Shown piece by piece: positions 1-11,900 of a stretch of 64,000 nt of DNA. The translations under genes and the position numbers were made by a program. A model generated the notes under the pieces. The model searched no databases, had not been told where the DNA came from, and saw nothing but the letters and a program-made list of their open reading frames with translations. Within the stretch, counting starts at the first letter, position 1. Each line of letters starts with the position of its first letter. This DNA is from Pontederia crassipes (lineage: Eukaryota > Streptophyta > Magnoliopsida > Commelinales > Pontederiaceae). The stretch lies in the NCBI GenBank assembly GCA_030549335.1, contig CM060188.1, positions 16,309,501-16,373,500 on the forward strand, read 5' to 3'.

Positions 1-536
1 GATAACCTGTAATTAATGTACAGCAGGTTGGTCTAATCAGTGTGTTCTATATCAATTTAGTCTTTACCTGTGCTCGAATCTAAATCACTTAAGCAAACTA
101 AAACACCAATTTGCAGACGTTTTTTTTTTCATTTACAAATTTATATTCATTCTGCAAGTGAACTGTGAATTTATCTGTCTATCTGCCAATCAATAACATC
201 TAAAAGCCGATCATGCGAGACCATTTATTACTAATGTCAGGCAAAATAATTAAAAGAAGAAACGAAGGATGGCACTGCGGAAGACCTTCCGGCGTAAGTG
301 GACAGGCGTTGCTGCTGTTGCCCCTGGTCTGCGCTCCTGGCCACCTGCAGCAAATCATGCTTGCTCAACCTGAAACTTGAAAGCTTTCAACAATATTAAT
401 TAATGAGATCTCAGGGGGGAGATGGGAGAGAGAGAGAGAGAGAGGGAGGGGGAGAGAGAGAGAGAGATGATACAGTACAAATGCATGGAATAGCTAGGAG
501 CAAAGAGACGACAGACCTGAAAGCCAACCTGTACAT
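1..536 (-). CDS. SDR family dehydrogenase, copy A (5' exons only; runs off the window)
   Basis: This is the 5' part of an NAD(P)-dependent short-chain dehydrogenase gene read leftwards. Exon 1 is 517-536 (MYRLAF plus two bases of an Arg codon), exon 2 is 286-369 (27 residues plus split Arg codons, ending RLSTYAG), and exon 3 starts at 6 and leaves the window. All four visible splice sites are GT/AG. The frame and junctions were set by comparison with copy B at 3689-5618, where the same exons lead into a complete SDR domain. Exon 2 reads as a basic, Gln-rich stretch, so the N-terminus may be an organelle-targeting leader; that is inference. The catalytic domain is outside the window, so activity cannot be judged. 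Intron 1 is only 147 bp, against 717 bp in copy B. Confidence 0.72.
426..467. repeat. (GA)n microsatellite
   Basis: An almost pure GA tract lies in intron 1 of SDR copy A. Copy B lacks this part of the intron. Confidence 0.9.
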
Positions 537-659
537 GTTTGCTGTCTGATTAGCTGGTTCCTATGTTCTACTCCAATTCAGTTCTCTGTGAAGGATGTGG
601 AGGAGGAGGGCAAATGAACTCACTTCTTTGATTGGAATTTGGGTATTAATTTGGAGCGT

Positions 660-1880
660 GTAGAATTTTGGACAAGGGGAAGGCAGTGAGTCGTTGGATT
701 CCAAAGACAAAGAGGGAGGTTTATTGCGGCTTTTGTTTGACTTCCTGCAGGATGCACAGAGGCTTTAGAGAGTCAACGCAAGTGGAGACAATATTTTGGC
801 GATCTTATATATCTTCCTTGATTAGGCAATCAATTGAATTTTCAATCTCAAATTATTTCTCTTTTTTTAATCACTAATTGACTTTAATATTTTAACAGTG
901 TCACTTGTGATCTAAGCATGTGAATCAATGACACATCAACTAACTTATTTTATTTATTCTTTTAACAAACTTACTGCCGTGTTCTTATGGTAGCATTTCA
1001 CACTAGAAACTCGCAATTTTAAAAAAAAATACATATTTACGCAAAATATTAAACAAGAACTTGACCAAAGCACTCTTTGACAGAATTAATCAGAATTGGA
1101 CTCTGGCTTTGGTTTACATTTTATTGTCAAACACCATCAATCTTATATTATTTTTTTCATAAAAAAAGTCAATAGTAGGGCATACAATTGGATAAATCTA
1201 TCATTATTTCATCCAACTGCGAGACAATATTGGAGTCTGGCTTCCATTCAGTTTGAGACTTGAAAAAAGAGGGGACAATAATAAAATCAATAAAGTGAAA
1301 AGATAGCTTAATTAGTTTGATTTTAATAGTAATCAATTAATTAACTGTAAAAAAATGATATGAAATGAGTGCCGTGGAAGGAAGAGAACAAGCGCGAGAG
1401 AACAAGTGATTCTTTTTTTTAATTTAATGTTATCATTAGATGCGTCAGTAAGAAGAGTAGATCAAATAATCTGGAGTCCGATTAAAAGAGGGAGAGGGAG
1501 GCCAAGGCGGACACTTGGCGAACTAATAGAGCAAGATCTATTGGTGAATAATATACCGAAAGGTTTGGTTACTAATAGAGCGGAATGGCGTCGTATGATC
1601 CATGTAGCCGACCCCACCTAGTGGGATAAGGCTTTGTTGTTGTTGTAATGTTATAGGACAACATTGTTTTTTACTTAGTCGCAAAAATATGAGCGGACTA
1701 ATATATTCCAGCGTGAGACTACTTCTACTTGATTTTAATTATATATGAGGATTAAGTTAGAATTTTATATATTAAAGCAATTAAATATCCCTTTTTTTCT
1801 TCTACCCACGAAATAGTGATTGAGACAGAAAAATGTTGTATGAAGGTTCACATTATAAGTACTTAATTTCAAACATAAAG
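660..1880. repeat. Upstream flank of SDR copy A, duplicated at 4938-5215
   Basis: 660-850 matches 4938-5115, and 1785-1880 matches 5125-5215. In copy B the two blocks are nearly adjacent, while in copy A they are separated by about 930 bp. The extra DNA is AT-rich and includes the RTE LINE fragment at 1434-1645. The duplication therefore covers the upstream flank as well as the SDR exons, and A has gained (or B lost) the intervening DNA. No protein-coding signal was seen in this stretch apart from the LINE tail. Confidence 0.7.
1434..1645 (+). mobile_element. RTE-clade LINE, 5'-truncated 3' end
   Basis: The fragment encodes the last ~65 residues of a plant RTE-type reverse transcriptase ORF: a basic GRGRPRRT block, then [14 protein letters not shown] and a stop. 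The stop is followed by a short 3' UTR ending in (TTG)n. A 9-bp target-site duplication, taatgttat, flanks it at 1425-1433 and 1646-1654. The truncated 5' end and TTG tail are typical of target-primed reverse transcription. The same tail recurs at 30623-30669 and 61687-61827, and on the SINE-like elements. Confidence 0.85.
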
Positions 1881-1924
1881 CGAAAAAGGAAAAAAAATTG
1901 AAGTAAAAGGAAAGGAGATCGGAA

Positions 1925-2420
1925 CACGAGGTGTTCAATGATCTATAGATCCACAATAGGTAATGGGAGGGAAGGGCAAGAGGAGAAGCAGGCGATAGAA
2001 CAAGATGTACAGAAAATATCTCCAATAGTTGTCGAGTTTGTAGAGAGTCCTCTATTTATATACCTTCTTATAAGACAACGATCGATTGACAATTACGATA
2101 AATCAAATAGAGGAAGTGTCGGAGTTCATGAGTCGTTGTCTTCGTCTCTGGATGCTGTGTTGTTGAGTTGCAGAGGAGCGAACGCCGTTATCGATTTATA
2201 AATGCCAGTTTACTCATTTGTATCTCTCATTATATCGGATGAATGGAGTATAGAAGTGTGCACTCAGTTATTGTAATGTGATTCAATGGGTTGTAATTCA
2301 AGTTCATTCAGGAACAGATTTTTTCTTTTGACACATTTTCTTCTCTTCTTCTTTTTCATTTTCTCTTTGTGAATTGATCGGAGGTCAATTCTTGACATGG
2401 TATCTGAGCTTCGACATTGA
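1925..2420 (+). mobile_element. Copia-like LTR end with primer-binding site (fossil fragment)
   Basis: A TGGTATCTGAGC sequence at about 2398 closely resembles the initiator-Met-tRNA primer-binding site that follows the 5' LTR of Copia elements. It sits after a stretch with a TATA-like box (ctatttatata) and a TC-rich transcribed-type leader, consistent with an LTR. The left boundary is a guess and no partner LTR or coding region is present, so it is a broken remnant. Age cannot be estimated. Confidence 0.45.
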
Positions 2421-3688
2421 CGGTCCTTGTGAACTCCTTCTTCAACATCGGTCGTAGCAAAGTGCTTTGCTACAATATTTATATTCGGCGTCACACCATA
2501 AATTATTTCTTTGACTTTCATGATATCAATGATTCTCCAATCTTTATATATAAGGATAGGAGTGAGTGAGTGAAGATGCAAGATCCCAAAATACATGGTA
2601 ATATGCATATAGGTGGGTACACTAATTAGCACAGAAAAAACAAACTTTTAACTAGGAGTCAATTTCAAGTAACAAATTACTAATTGTTGCATCAAAATTT
2701 GAAGTTTTTGGTTGATGCATAAACTAGTTCAACTGCTAGACTATATAGGTGTCATATGGCCTACTTTGCGTGACATATACTAATCCATCAGACAACCTTT
2801 GATAAGATTCAACATCTTGTAGCGAAGGGTTAATTTGTCATCTTGGAGAACTCTGCTTACTTCTTTTTCAAAGATTAATCATATTCAGAGGTTTTTAATT
2901 TGAGATTTTGCTTCATTGGGGTATTTGCTAGTTTTGCCCTAGTTATTCCAAGACAAGCTAATAGCTCCATCACATACTTCCATTTATATTAGAACCAATA
3001 TTGTAAGACTTGATTCATATTGATTAACGAGTTAGGTCGGTTGGATCAAGTCAAATTGAATGAACGAATCAAATAATATAAATTAATAAAATAATAAAAT
3101 AAATTAAATATATTGTTGAAATATTATCAATATTTAGTGTCTTACCTAACATTGCACTAATAGCATAATATAAAATAAAATAATCGAAATAAAAAATATA
3201 TGAAGTAAGTATAAGTTAATTCATTAATCAAATATTTGTTAAACAAAACAAATCTTGTGACGTATTATGATAATCAAACTATATATAATAAATTTGATAT
3301 GCATTGAAGCAAACAATTTTAATAGGAAATGCATAAATATCAGTACGTACATGACATAGAGAACAAAATAGTGAAAGTGACTTTAATAACTAAAAATGAT
3401 ATGCTGGCTGATTTTTTTTATTAAACACGTTTGTTAATTAGACTCAAGAATATTCGAGTAAAAATGTCCTTGAATAATGACATTTAAAATAATTTATAAA
3501 TCACAGAGAGAGTACTGGAATTACCATGACACCATATGAATAATAAAAGTATTTGCACGATCACAGAGAGCGTTCCATGCTAAAATAGTAACATATTATT
3601 ATGAGGCATCACCAAGTAATCCTCCTACATGCGTCTCTATTGACGCAACATATATATGAGACTCGGACAGAGCATGCATGCATGGCCT
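2421..3688. other. AT-rich intergenic DNA between SDR copies A and B
   Basis: No coding frame with domain similarity or splice pattern was seen. This stretch should hold the promoter and 5' flank of copy A and the 3' flank of copy B, since both are read leftwards. The sequence is AT-rich with short poly-A/T runs and no repeat that could be bounded. Confidence 0.6.
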
Positions 3689-5618
3689 TCACGGTGGCGG
3701 AATTTGCAGCTTTTTGAAGGACGTGAAGCCTCCATCGACCACGAGGTTGTGGCCGCTCACGTACTTTGCATCGTCCGAAGCCAAGTACACGGCGGCCTTG
3801 GCCACATCTACGGCCTCACATATCGCCCCTTCCAACTCCCCTGTGCTATTAAACATCTCCGCCAGCCGCTGTTCGCCGACGCCCGGGAACATCCTCTTCG
3901 CCGCATCGATCAACAACGGCGTCGTCATTGCATGAGGCGAGATGCTGTTCACTCTGATCCCGTGCGCGCCCAGCTCCGCCGCCGCTGACCGCACAGCTCC
4001 GATCACCGCCGACTTGGAGATCGAGTAACCGTGGACTACCAACCCGCCCAGAATGCCGGCGTCACTCGCCGTGCACAGGATGCACCCGGCCCGGCGAGGA
4101 ACCATGACACGCGCGGCATGCTTGATGCCGGCCACCACGGATCGGACGTTGGCGGCCATGGTCCGGTCGAAGTCTGCGAGGTCGAGGTCGGCGAAGTTGG
4201 GAACCATCGACCCGGCGACGCCGGCATTGTTGTACATCACGTCGAGGCGCCCGTGCTCGGCGACGGCGAAGTCGACGGCGGCGGCGACTTGGGACTCCTC
4301 AGTGACGTCGCACCTGACGAAGGTGGCGGCGGGGCCGAGCTCCGACGCGACGGCCTGGCCGAGCTCCGCTTGGATGTCGGCGATTACGACCTTCGCGCCG
4401 TTGGCCACGAACTCGGCGGCAGTTACCTTCCCGACGCCACTGGCCGCGCCAGTTATTACTGCAACCTTTCCCGCTAACCTGTAATTAATGTAGAGCATGT
4501 TGGTCTAATCTGTGTGTTCTATATCAATTTGGTCTTTACCTGTGCTCGAATCTAAATCACTTTTACCGAGTAGGCAAGTAAACTAAAAAACCAACTTGCA
4601 GACGCTTATTGTTTTTTTATCTACAAATTTGTATTTATTCTGCAAGTGAACTGTGAATTTATCAGCCAATCAATAAGATATGGAGATCTAAAAGCTGATC
4701 GTACCAAACCATTTGTACGTGATCTTGTCTATAATGTTTTTCTAATTAATTAAAAGAAGAAACGAAGGGTGGCAGTGGCACAGCCGAAGACCTTCCGGCG
4801 CAAGTGGACAGACGTTGTTGCTGTTGCCGTTGCCGTTGGTCTGCCCTCCTGGACAGCTGCAGCAGATCATGCTTGCTCAACCTGAAACTGAAAGCTTTTA
4901 ACAATATTAAACTTCTCACACACACAAACAAAAGTGCGTAGTAGTTTGGACAAGGGGAAGGCGGCGAGAACTGAGAAGTCGTTGGATTCCAGAGACAAAG
5001 AGAGAGGTCACATGCCTGAAGGATGCACAGAGGTTTTAGGAGTCAACGCAAGTGGATGCAATGTTTTGGCGATCTCATCTTCCTCGATTAGGCGATCAAT
5101 TAAGTTTTCAATCAATAAATAATCTTGTTTTTCTTCTTCATCCCCCAGGAAATAATGATTGATACAGAAAAAAATGTTGAATGAAAGTTCACATTAAAAC
5201 TAAACTTCAACATAAGTTAATAATGGCTGTCTTGAGTTCCAAACTCTCAACTGTGATTCTTTACCATTTGGTCCCCGAATTCGGCGGCTGCCACCTTCCC
5301 GACCCCGCGACTGGGTCAGTTATTATTTTACTTGTATACATGCGTGGATTCTTGACTCGGATCTAAATCTCTCGTGCCCAAGTAAACTAAGAAACCAATT
5401 TGCTGACACCTTTTTTTTATAAAAAATTCTGCTCTTTCTGTCAGCGAACTCTGATTGCAGCTGAGATCTAGTAATATCTAAAAGCTGATAAGAGACCAAG
5501 GGAAGACAGATCTAAACAATTTTAGTGAGATCTCATTCAGAGGGGGGAGTTGGGTGGTGATTACTGGAAAAAAAATGGAGGAGCAAAAGAAGACAAACCT
5601 GAAAGCCAACCTGTACAT
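3689..5618 (-). CDS. Short-chain dehydrogenase/reductase (SDR), copy B, possibly using exon 1 of copy C
   Basis: This is an NAD(P)(H)-dependent oxidoreductase of the plant xanthoxin dehydrogenase / momilactone A synthase / zerumbone synthase-like group; the substrate is unknown. Proposed exons are 5599-5618, 4792-4881 and 3689-4478, giving 299 residues, the usual family length. All visible splice sites are GT/AG and phases match. Positions in that model: TGAASGVG cofactor motif 46-53, Asp71 favouring NAD(H), NNAG 120-123, catalytic Ser175 and YSISK (Tyr188, Lys192). The large exon is GC-rich and continuous. Copy B has no exon 1 of its own next to exon 2. The nearest matching MYRLAF exon lies 717 bp upstream inside the copy C remnant, so the model is composite. 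If that splice is not used, copy B is 5'-incomplete. An ATG at 4498 reading through the intron (269 residues) is a weaker alternative start. Confidence 0.72.
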
Positions 5619-5700
5619 GCTTGTTAGATTCTAACTACTTCCGTCTTCTCCAATTCTGGTGGAGGAGGGCAAAAGTGGACATAAGGTAAGAGAAATTTAT
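5215..5700 (-). pseudogene. SDR copy C remnant (exon 3 fragment plus intact exon 1)
   Basis: A third SDR unit is visible by alignment with copies A and B. 5270-5330 matches the 5' end of exon 3 but has lost its frame, and exon 3 stops there. 5331-5480 matches intron 2, exon 2 is missing, 5520-5598 matches intron 1, and 5599-5618 is an intact exon 1 with a good GT donor. 5619-5700 matches the region upstream of exon 1 in copy A. As a gene it is dead. Its exon 1 and probable promoter remain usable and may serve copy B. Confidence 0.68.
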
Positions 5701-5778
5701 AGACAAAAGCGGGGGCGTGAGAGGAGAAAAATCCAGGATTAGATCCAAAATAAAAATAATGCAACCAACAAAATATGA

Positions 5779-5850
5779 GGGGCATTCCGAGAATCGAACT
5801 CGGGACCTCTCGCACCCAAAGCGAGAATCATACCACTAGACCAAATGCCC
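5779..5850 (-). tRNA. tRNA-Pro (anticodon UGG)
   Basis: A 72-nt cloverleaf with acceptor stem GGGCATT pairing with AATGCCC, D-arm/A-box TGGTCTAGTGG, anticodon loop TTTGGGT (anticodon TGG), and T-arm GTTCGATTC as B-box. No intron and no encoded CCA, as expected for a plant nuclear gene. A T4 run directly downstream on the minus strand (5770-5773) is a suitable Pol III terminator. It lies about 160 bp upstream of the SDR exon 1 at 5599-5618. Confidence 0.97.
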
Positions 5851-6564
5851 TGGATGTTGCTTAAGCTAAATAAATATAACTTTGAATATCTGAATATTGT
5901 TTTTCTCATTCATGTCATAATATGCTCATTTTCTGACATGTCCGAAATTTTATTTTAATAGTGGTATACATTATTAGATAAAAGGGGTTTGGAAGAACTT
6001 AAGATTATGTAGACACACCAAGGATCAAAATTCAAATTTTCAATGGTCAAATTCGGCAAAAATCATTTTTTGACATCCGCAAAAAAATTCTCAAAACTTT
6101 TGATGGGACCTGAGGTCATTACAAAGCAACACCTGTTGAAACTTTTGAAGGTTTGATATGGTTCGGGGCTTTTGACGGGCACTTTCCATCGAAAGTTCCA
6201 AATGGAAAGACACCTCATTCGGAAGGGTAGGGTTGGAAATTCTAAAGGGCACCTTTCAAAAGTTTCAACGGGAGCCACAATCGTTGATTTTTTTAAAAGA
6301 AATTATTTTTTTATAAATTTAAGAAATATCAAAATTTATTGTCGAATAGTTGCTTATTGAAAGTTGATTGAAGTTTTTATTAAATTGTAAAAAAATGATA
6401 AAATCATTACAAAATTAATTGATAAAATAAAATAAAAAAATTATCATAAATAGAATAAAATTTATTATTAAAGTTCCTACAAAGTTTTATAAATGAAAAT
6501 ATTTTACATAATCTCGTCAATATCGTCATTGTCATGATCATCATCGTCATCCATTATTTGTTGC
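5851..6564. repeat. AT-rich spacer with a small inverted repeat
   Basis: No gene was found. A ~22-bp inverted repeat built on gttgaaacttttgaa occurs at 6132-6154 and 6249-6272. It could be the core of a decayed MITE, but no ends or target duplication could be set. The right part (6380-6560) is almost pure A/T, then ATC-rich. Confidence 0.4.
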
Positions 6565-8676
6565 TGTTAGAAAACCGATACCGAGCTTCTGTTGTACTTC
6601 CCGGAGGAAGGTATCGGAGAAGGAAAAAGAAAGAGAAAGCGCAGTGGAGGAAAGAGGAAGAAAATAGAGAGATTAAGGAGAAATGTAAAAGTACATTTGG
6701 AAAAGTTTGAACTTCATACTTCAAAGGATTACAACTGACACACGAAGCTACTTATACTAAAGCAAGACCGACATACAAAGATTAAATTGGTATTAGTACT
6801 AACATAACAATGCTATAGGACACACATCAACTGCTTGTTCTACAACTCTGCAAGTTCGATGAAGGATGACTTCCATCCATGAGTTGTGACGGTGATGATG
6901 TGTAAACTCCAATAGCCCCTCTCAAGTTGACGACGAGTAGAATCCGAACATCATCAACTTGGAGTCTCAAGTCCTTGTCGTCATCGTTGTCGTCGTCGTT
7001 GCCGGAAGAGAAGCTCACATCTTTGCAACTTGTTGAACATGGCTGAGGGGGACAATACCTGCACCAACGTGAAGGGCAGTAGCAAAACCCCACAACTTCT
7101 CGGTGATAGCTCTAACATGAATGATATGATCAAGTTGGTGATTGGGAGAACTGGACAGCCTCATCTTGAAGGTTCACTATACACCAGCAAAGTGTAGATC
7201 CACTAAACGCCGAAACAGATCTTGCGGCTTGCACACACTATCGATAACATTGTGCACATCATCACACAATGTTGTTCTTGATGGCGCACCAGAAGGGCGA
7301 CTCCGATGATGTGTAGACCCTCTGTCGAACACTTGTTGTCTGCTATAAAAAGGAAAGAAGAAATGTTACAGCAACTCCTCTGCAACTCCTTCTCTTAGCT
7401 ATGCTCCAGGTCAAAGCTAAAAATGATGTAGATGAGAACGCCAATGGTGATGATCAGAGACGACAACGAACCCTATCGGAGATGAAAAAAGATGGCAAGA
7501 AACAAGAAATACATGTAGAAGAACTAAGATGATGAGTGGAGAAGAAAATAGCATACAAACAGTCAAACACTATGAGAATAAATGAACAAAAATGAGACAA
7601 GAATAGACTAAGGATCGAAAGATCTCGACCTCGATCGATTTTGAGCTTCAAAGTCCCACCAATCTTAGATCGAACAAGGAACGAAAGGAATGAAAAGAAG
7701 ACGTCAATGGACAAAGTAGAAATTGAATGGACGAAGATCAAAGCATGATCATCTACTGAAAGAAAAACATAATCCATCACCGAAGAAAGGCGACTGAGGA
7801 ACACTTTGAACGTGATTCCATCATCGAAGAAAAGGTGACCTGAGGAACGCTTTCAAGGAAAACTTTCATAACTATGGCGATAATTGATGGTCAGAATGTA
7901 TGAGCTTCAGACCCTGATTAGCTACTTGTCAGAGACAAAAGAGAAGAATGGAAGAAGAAAACATGTGATATTCACCGAAGGAAACAAAGAATGAAGGACC
8001 CAAGAAGAGACAAGAGGAAAGAAATTTTGATCGACAATAGTCTCCGATCGCTTGTCGAAGAAATCACACGAAGAACGACAAGAGTGAATCAAAGAAGAAA
8101 CTACATTCACTGACAATCTTGATGTTGCTGAGTTACGAAGCCGATCTGATCATGCTCATCATAGCCATAACTTCCAGTCGCCATTGTTGCAAATGGGAAC
8201 ACAGTCGGCGACGACCTTCACGAAGAGACGACGGTCGACTTCCAATAGCTGATGGCGAGGGTCATGCGACAAGCAAGAGCTCAGGCGGATCGACAATCAC
8301 TCGGCTCTAACACCATGTTAGAAAACTGTGTCCGAGCTCCTGTTGTACTTGCCAAAGAAGTTGCCAGAGAAGGAAAAAGAAATAGGAGAAAGCATAATGG
8401 AGGAAAGAGGAAGAAAATCGAGAGATGATGGAGAAATATAAAAGTATATTTGGGGAAGTTTGAACTACATATTTCAAAGGATTACAATTCACACACGAAG
8501 CTACTTATACTAAAGCAAGAATGACATACAAAGATTAAATTAGTATTAGAACTAACATAACAATGCTATAAGACGCATACCAACTACTTATTCTACAACT
8601 ATGCAAATTCGACGAAGGTTGACCTGAGCTGAATCCATCCATAAGTTGTGACAGTGATGATGTGTAAACTCCAACA
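6565..8676 (-). mobile_element. Short non-autonomous Copia-type LTR element (fossil)
   Basis: Two direct LTRs lie at 6565-6914 and 8316-8676, both with TG...CA-like ends. Next to the right LTR, on the minus strand, is a primer-binding site (TGGTGTTAGAGCC) resembling the initiator-Met-tRNA type. Next to the left LTR is a purine-rich polypurine-tract candidate (gagaggggc). The element therefore reads leftwards, with its 5' LTR on the right. The ~1.4-kb interior shows no recognisable protease, integrase or reverse transcriptase, so it resembles a LARD/TRIM-like passenger moved by an autonomous Copia. The LTRs are clearly diverged, so it is not recent. A 5-bp target duplication is not convincing. 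Confidence 0.8.
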
Positions 8677-8964
8677 ACTGCATCATGGTCTTCATTTGTT
8701 TTTGTGAATCTCTTAGCATTTGTAGTTGTTGCTCAAATTATTGTTGCATTTTTTGTCGTATTTCATATTGAATCTTTTTTCATACATAGGTTTGTGAATC
8801 ATTTCTCCCACATGCTATCTTTTTCATCCAAAGTTTGTTGTACATCGTGCCCTGGATAGTTCGGACATTGACTAAATCTAATATTCATATAACTAATGGA
8901 TGATTTGAAATTGTAAACGCGACCCTTCTTAATGTTGTCATGATTCGTTCGAAGTTGTCGAGGT

Positions 8965-11900
8965 TGTAGGATCCAAAGGGCACAAAGAGGGGGTGAATTG
9001 GTGTTCAATATGAAAATGTCGATTTCACAAAAAATATCGTAGAAGCTTAAAATCGATTCTTAAAACCTTTTAAGTCAATGCAATTAACATCACATCAAAC
9101 ACAATATGTGAGGGACAGAGAGATCAAACACAAATGAACACGGTGGTTATTGACGAGGTTCGGCCACAACATACGTTCCCGCTCCGACTTCTCGACCTCG
9201 AGATCGTCGGAGATTTCACTGAACTCTTTACATCGATCTCCTTTTCTCCACTTCGAGAGATAAGGCAACTTCTCCTCCTAGAAAGCTAATCTTTTCTCTC
9301 ACTCAAGAGGTAAGATTTTGAATATCTTTTACACATGAGCTCTCTCTATTTTTTTTGAATAATTATTTCTCTCTTTTACAATGACAAGCTCACAAGAGTG
9401 GAAGAGAGAAAGAAGATAAAGACTAAAATGAAAACTTCAAAGAAAAAATCTTATTTTGATACCTTGAAGCTTTTCTTTAATGCTTGAATGAGTGCCTTTG
9501 CTTCTGACTTTGAAACTCCTTTTATAGGTTCTAGCATGTGAAAAATTTGTTCAAAATTTATTCCACAAATTTCTCCTTCAAAACTAGTCATTACTGTTTA
9601 TTCCAACAGTGGATAGTCGATTGCATTTATGGATCGATCGGCCGGTCTATATGACCATTGCACTAATTTCCTTCACTGAATGGTCGATCGATACATTGAC
9701 CGTTATCATCTTGGTGCCGACTAGTATAATCTCGTCATTCAACCTGGGTAGTGCATGCATTGATCGGTCGATCGGCATACTGGATCGGTCGACCGTTGTT
9801 GTCTCGATCTACATTCATTCGGTCGACCGGCAGGTTGATCGACATACACTATTTTGACAATAACTTTTTGTCAGTTATCCAAATTAGATAATCTTAAATT
9901 CTATGAATAGCTAATAGGATTCTTTACAATTTGATATTTATAATTCATTCAGAATCTAATAAGATTATAATCAATTATTTAATAAAAGTGTAGTGCATAA
10001 AATTATCTCTTTTTCTTTAAATTCTTTCAGCATTTAACTTTCGAGGTTTGTATCATCAAAATTAATTTTATATGTCATCTGTCTCTTTTTTTTTAATCTT
10101 TCGAGGTTTGTATCATCAAAATTAATTTATATGTCATTAAAACTTAGATCCAACAATCTCTTTCTTTTTAATAAAGACAAATCGAGAAATATGAAAAATG
10201 TATAATTTGCAAAAAAATTGTAAAATAAGTTGTAAAATCTTATAAAATTAATCCCTAACACTTAACTTTCCTTACAATGATAGATATTCACATAAGTATA
10301 AATTGTACGGAACTCTTCGTATAAAGTGATATTCAGATTATATTTCTCTCCATTTTTTTTCATCGAAAAGAATAATTTGTATATGAAGCATATAAGAAAC
10401 CATATGCAACTCCCCCTTAATCAAGAATTTATTCTTCCCCCTTTTTGTCGTATAATAAACATGTAAGATATTGCGTCATAAAAAGTTAGTATGTAAAAAA
10501 TAACTTCCCCTAAATTTATAACTATTTTATAATGGTAAAATATAAATAATTTGATAAAAGCCAAAAAAATATATTAAGAATCAAAATATGGCATAAAACT
10601 TTGATACAACAATTATATCCATATTATGTCAAAATAAAGTTTGATATGCTCCACCTATTACTATTATCAATTTTCATTTATATATTTTCTCTTTTTAAAG
10701 AAATAGTAATTTTAAATTTTTGAGTGAAATCAAGAAATAGATGATATTTTTACTATAACATTTGTGCCTTCACATTTCCAATTTCATATGTCATTTGCTT
10801 TGTGTGTGAGGCACACTTGAAAAATAATCATTTAAACTTTGGTACCTAAACTTGTTTGGGTCCAATCTTGTAAGTCAAAATTTCTTTCGGAACTCATATC
10901 ATTTTATGTCATGAAGGTTTTCTACTGTGCATTGATAAGCATAATGGCCATGAAATTCGCATGCAAAACATGTAATCTGTGATTTTCTATGATTGAATTT
11001 TTAATAAGAGTTTTTATATTTAAAATGATTCCTAAGATTATTTTTTGTTACATGAGATATAACTTTATTTGAATATATTTTAAAGAGACATTTTTTTTCT
11101 TTACTTTTTTTAAAAGGCATGCTAGTTTTACAATTTCACATGCATGTATAATTTCTAAAGAATTAATTTCATTTTCCTCTTTGAGATAATCATGCAATAC
11201 AATTAATTTTGAATTCTCAATTCTTAAAGATTCATAAGATGCACACGATAATGAAAGAAAATTATTTTTCCTTTTTAAATATCTATTTGAATTAAGAATA
11301 CATCATTTTCCTTTTTTAGAGAATCATAGTTATCTTTTATGATATGAAAATCATTTATTAAATTTTTATTTTTCTTTTTGAGAGAAATATGCATTTAAAT
11401 GAGAAAAACAAATTCTTTATGAACATCAAAAGTAATATCAACATCATTATCACTTTTTGCCATTTAGCATAACACTTCATTTTTGGATGTTGTGAATGTA
11501 TATCGTTTTCTTCCTTGTCCACATTCGACGTGTCATTTTTGTCAAGTTGCTACATTCATACCTTTCTAACAAAACTTATATAATTTCATGAGGAGTAGAG
11601 TATTTGAAAATAAGATTCATGACATAATAATCTAAAAAGGAATAAAAAAACATTTTTGACATTGTAATCATGTTTTTCAATTGACATTTGTAAATCGTCA
11701 TATTCAAAGAAAGAAAGAAAATCAATGGAAATACCATTTAAAATCTTCTTTGGTTTTTCAAAATTATTTTCTATAACTTTTCATATATCAAAATCAATGG
11801 AACATAAATTTGTCTTCATTCTAATTTTTCAAGAAGCAAAATAATAGTTTTGAAAATTCGGTGGGTCAAAAATGTAAGATCCTTCTCCAAAAAATGGTGT

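Noticed and set aside
269-373. A small plus-strand open frame (MALRKTFRRKW...) resembling an organelle presequence
   Set aside because: It is the reverse complement of SDR exon 2. In copy B the ATG is absent, while the minus-strand frame and both splice sites are conserved in the two copies.
4031-4484. Two long plus-strand frames over the SDR exon
   Set aside because: They are antisense shadows of the GC-rich SDR exon 3, which carries all catalytic motifs.
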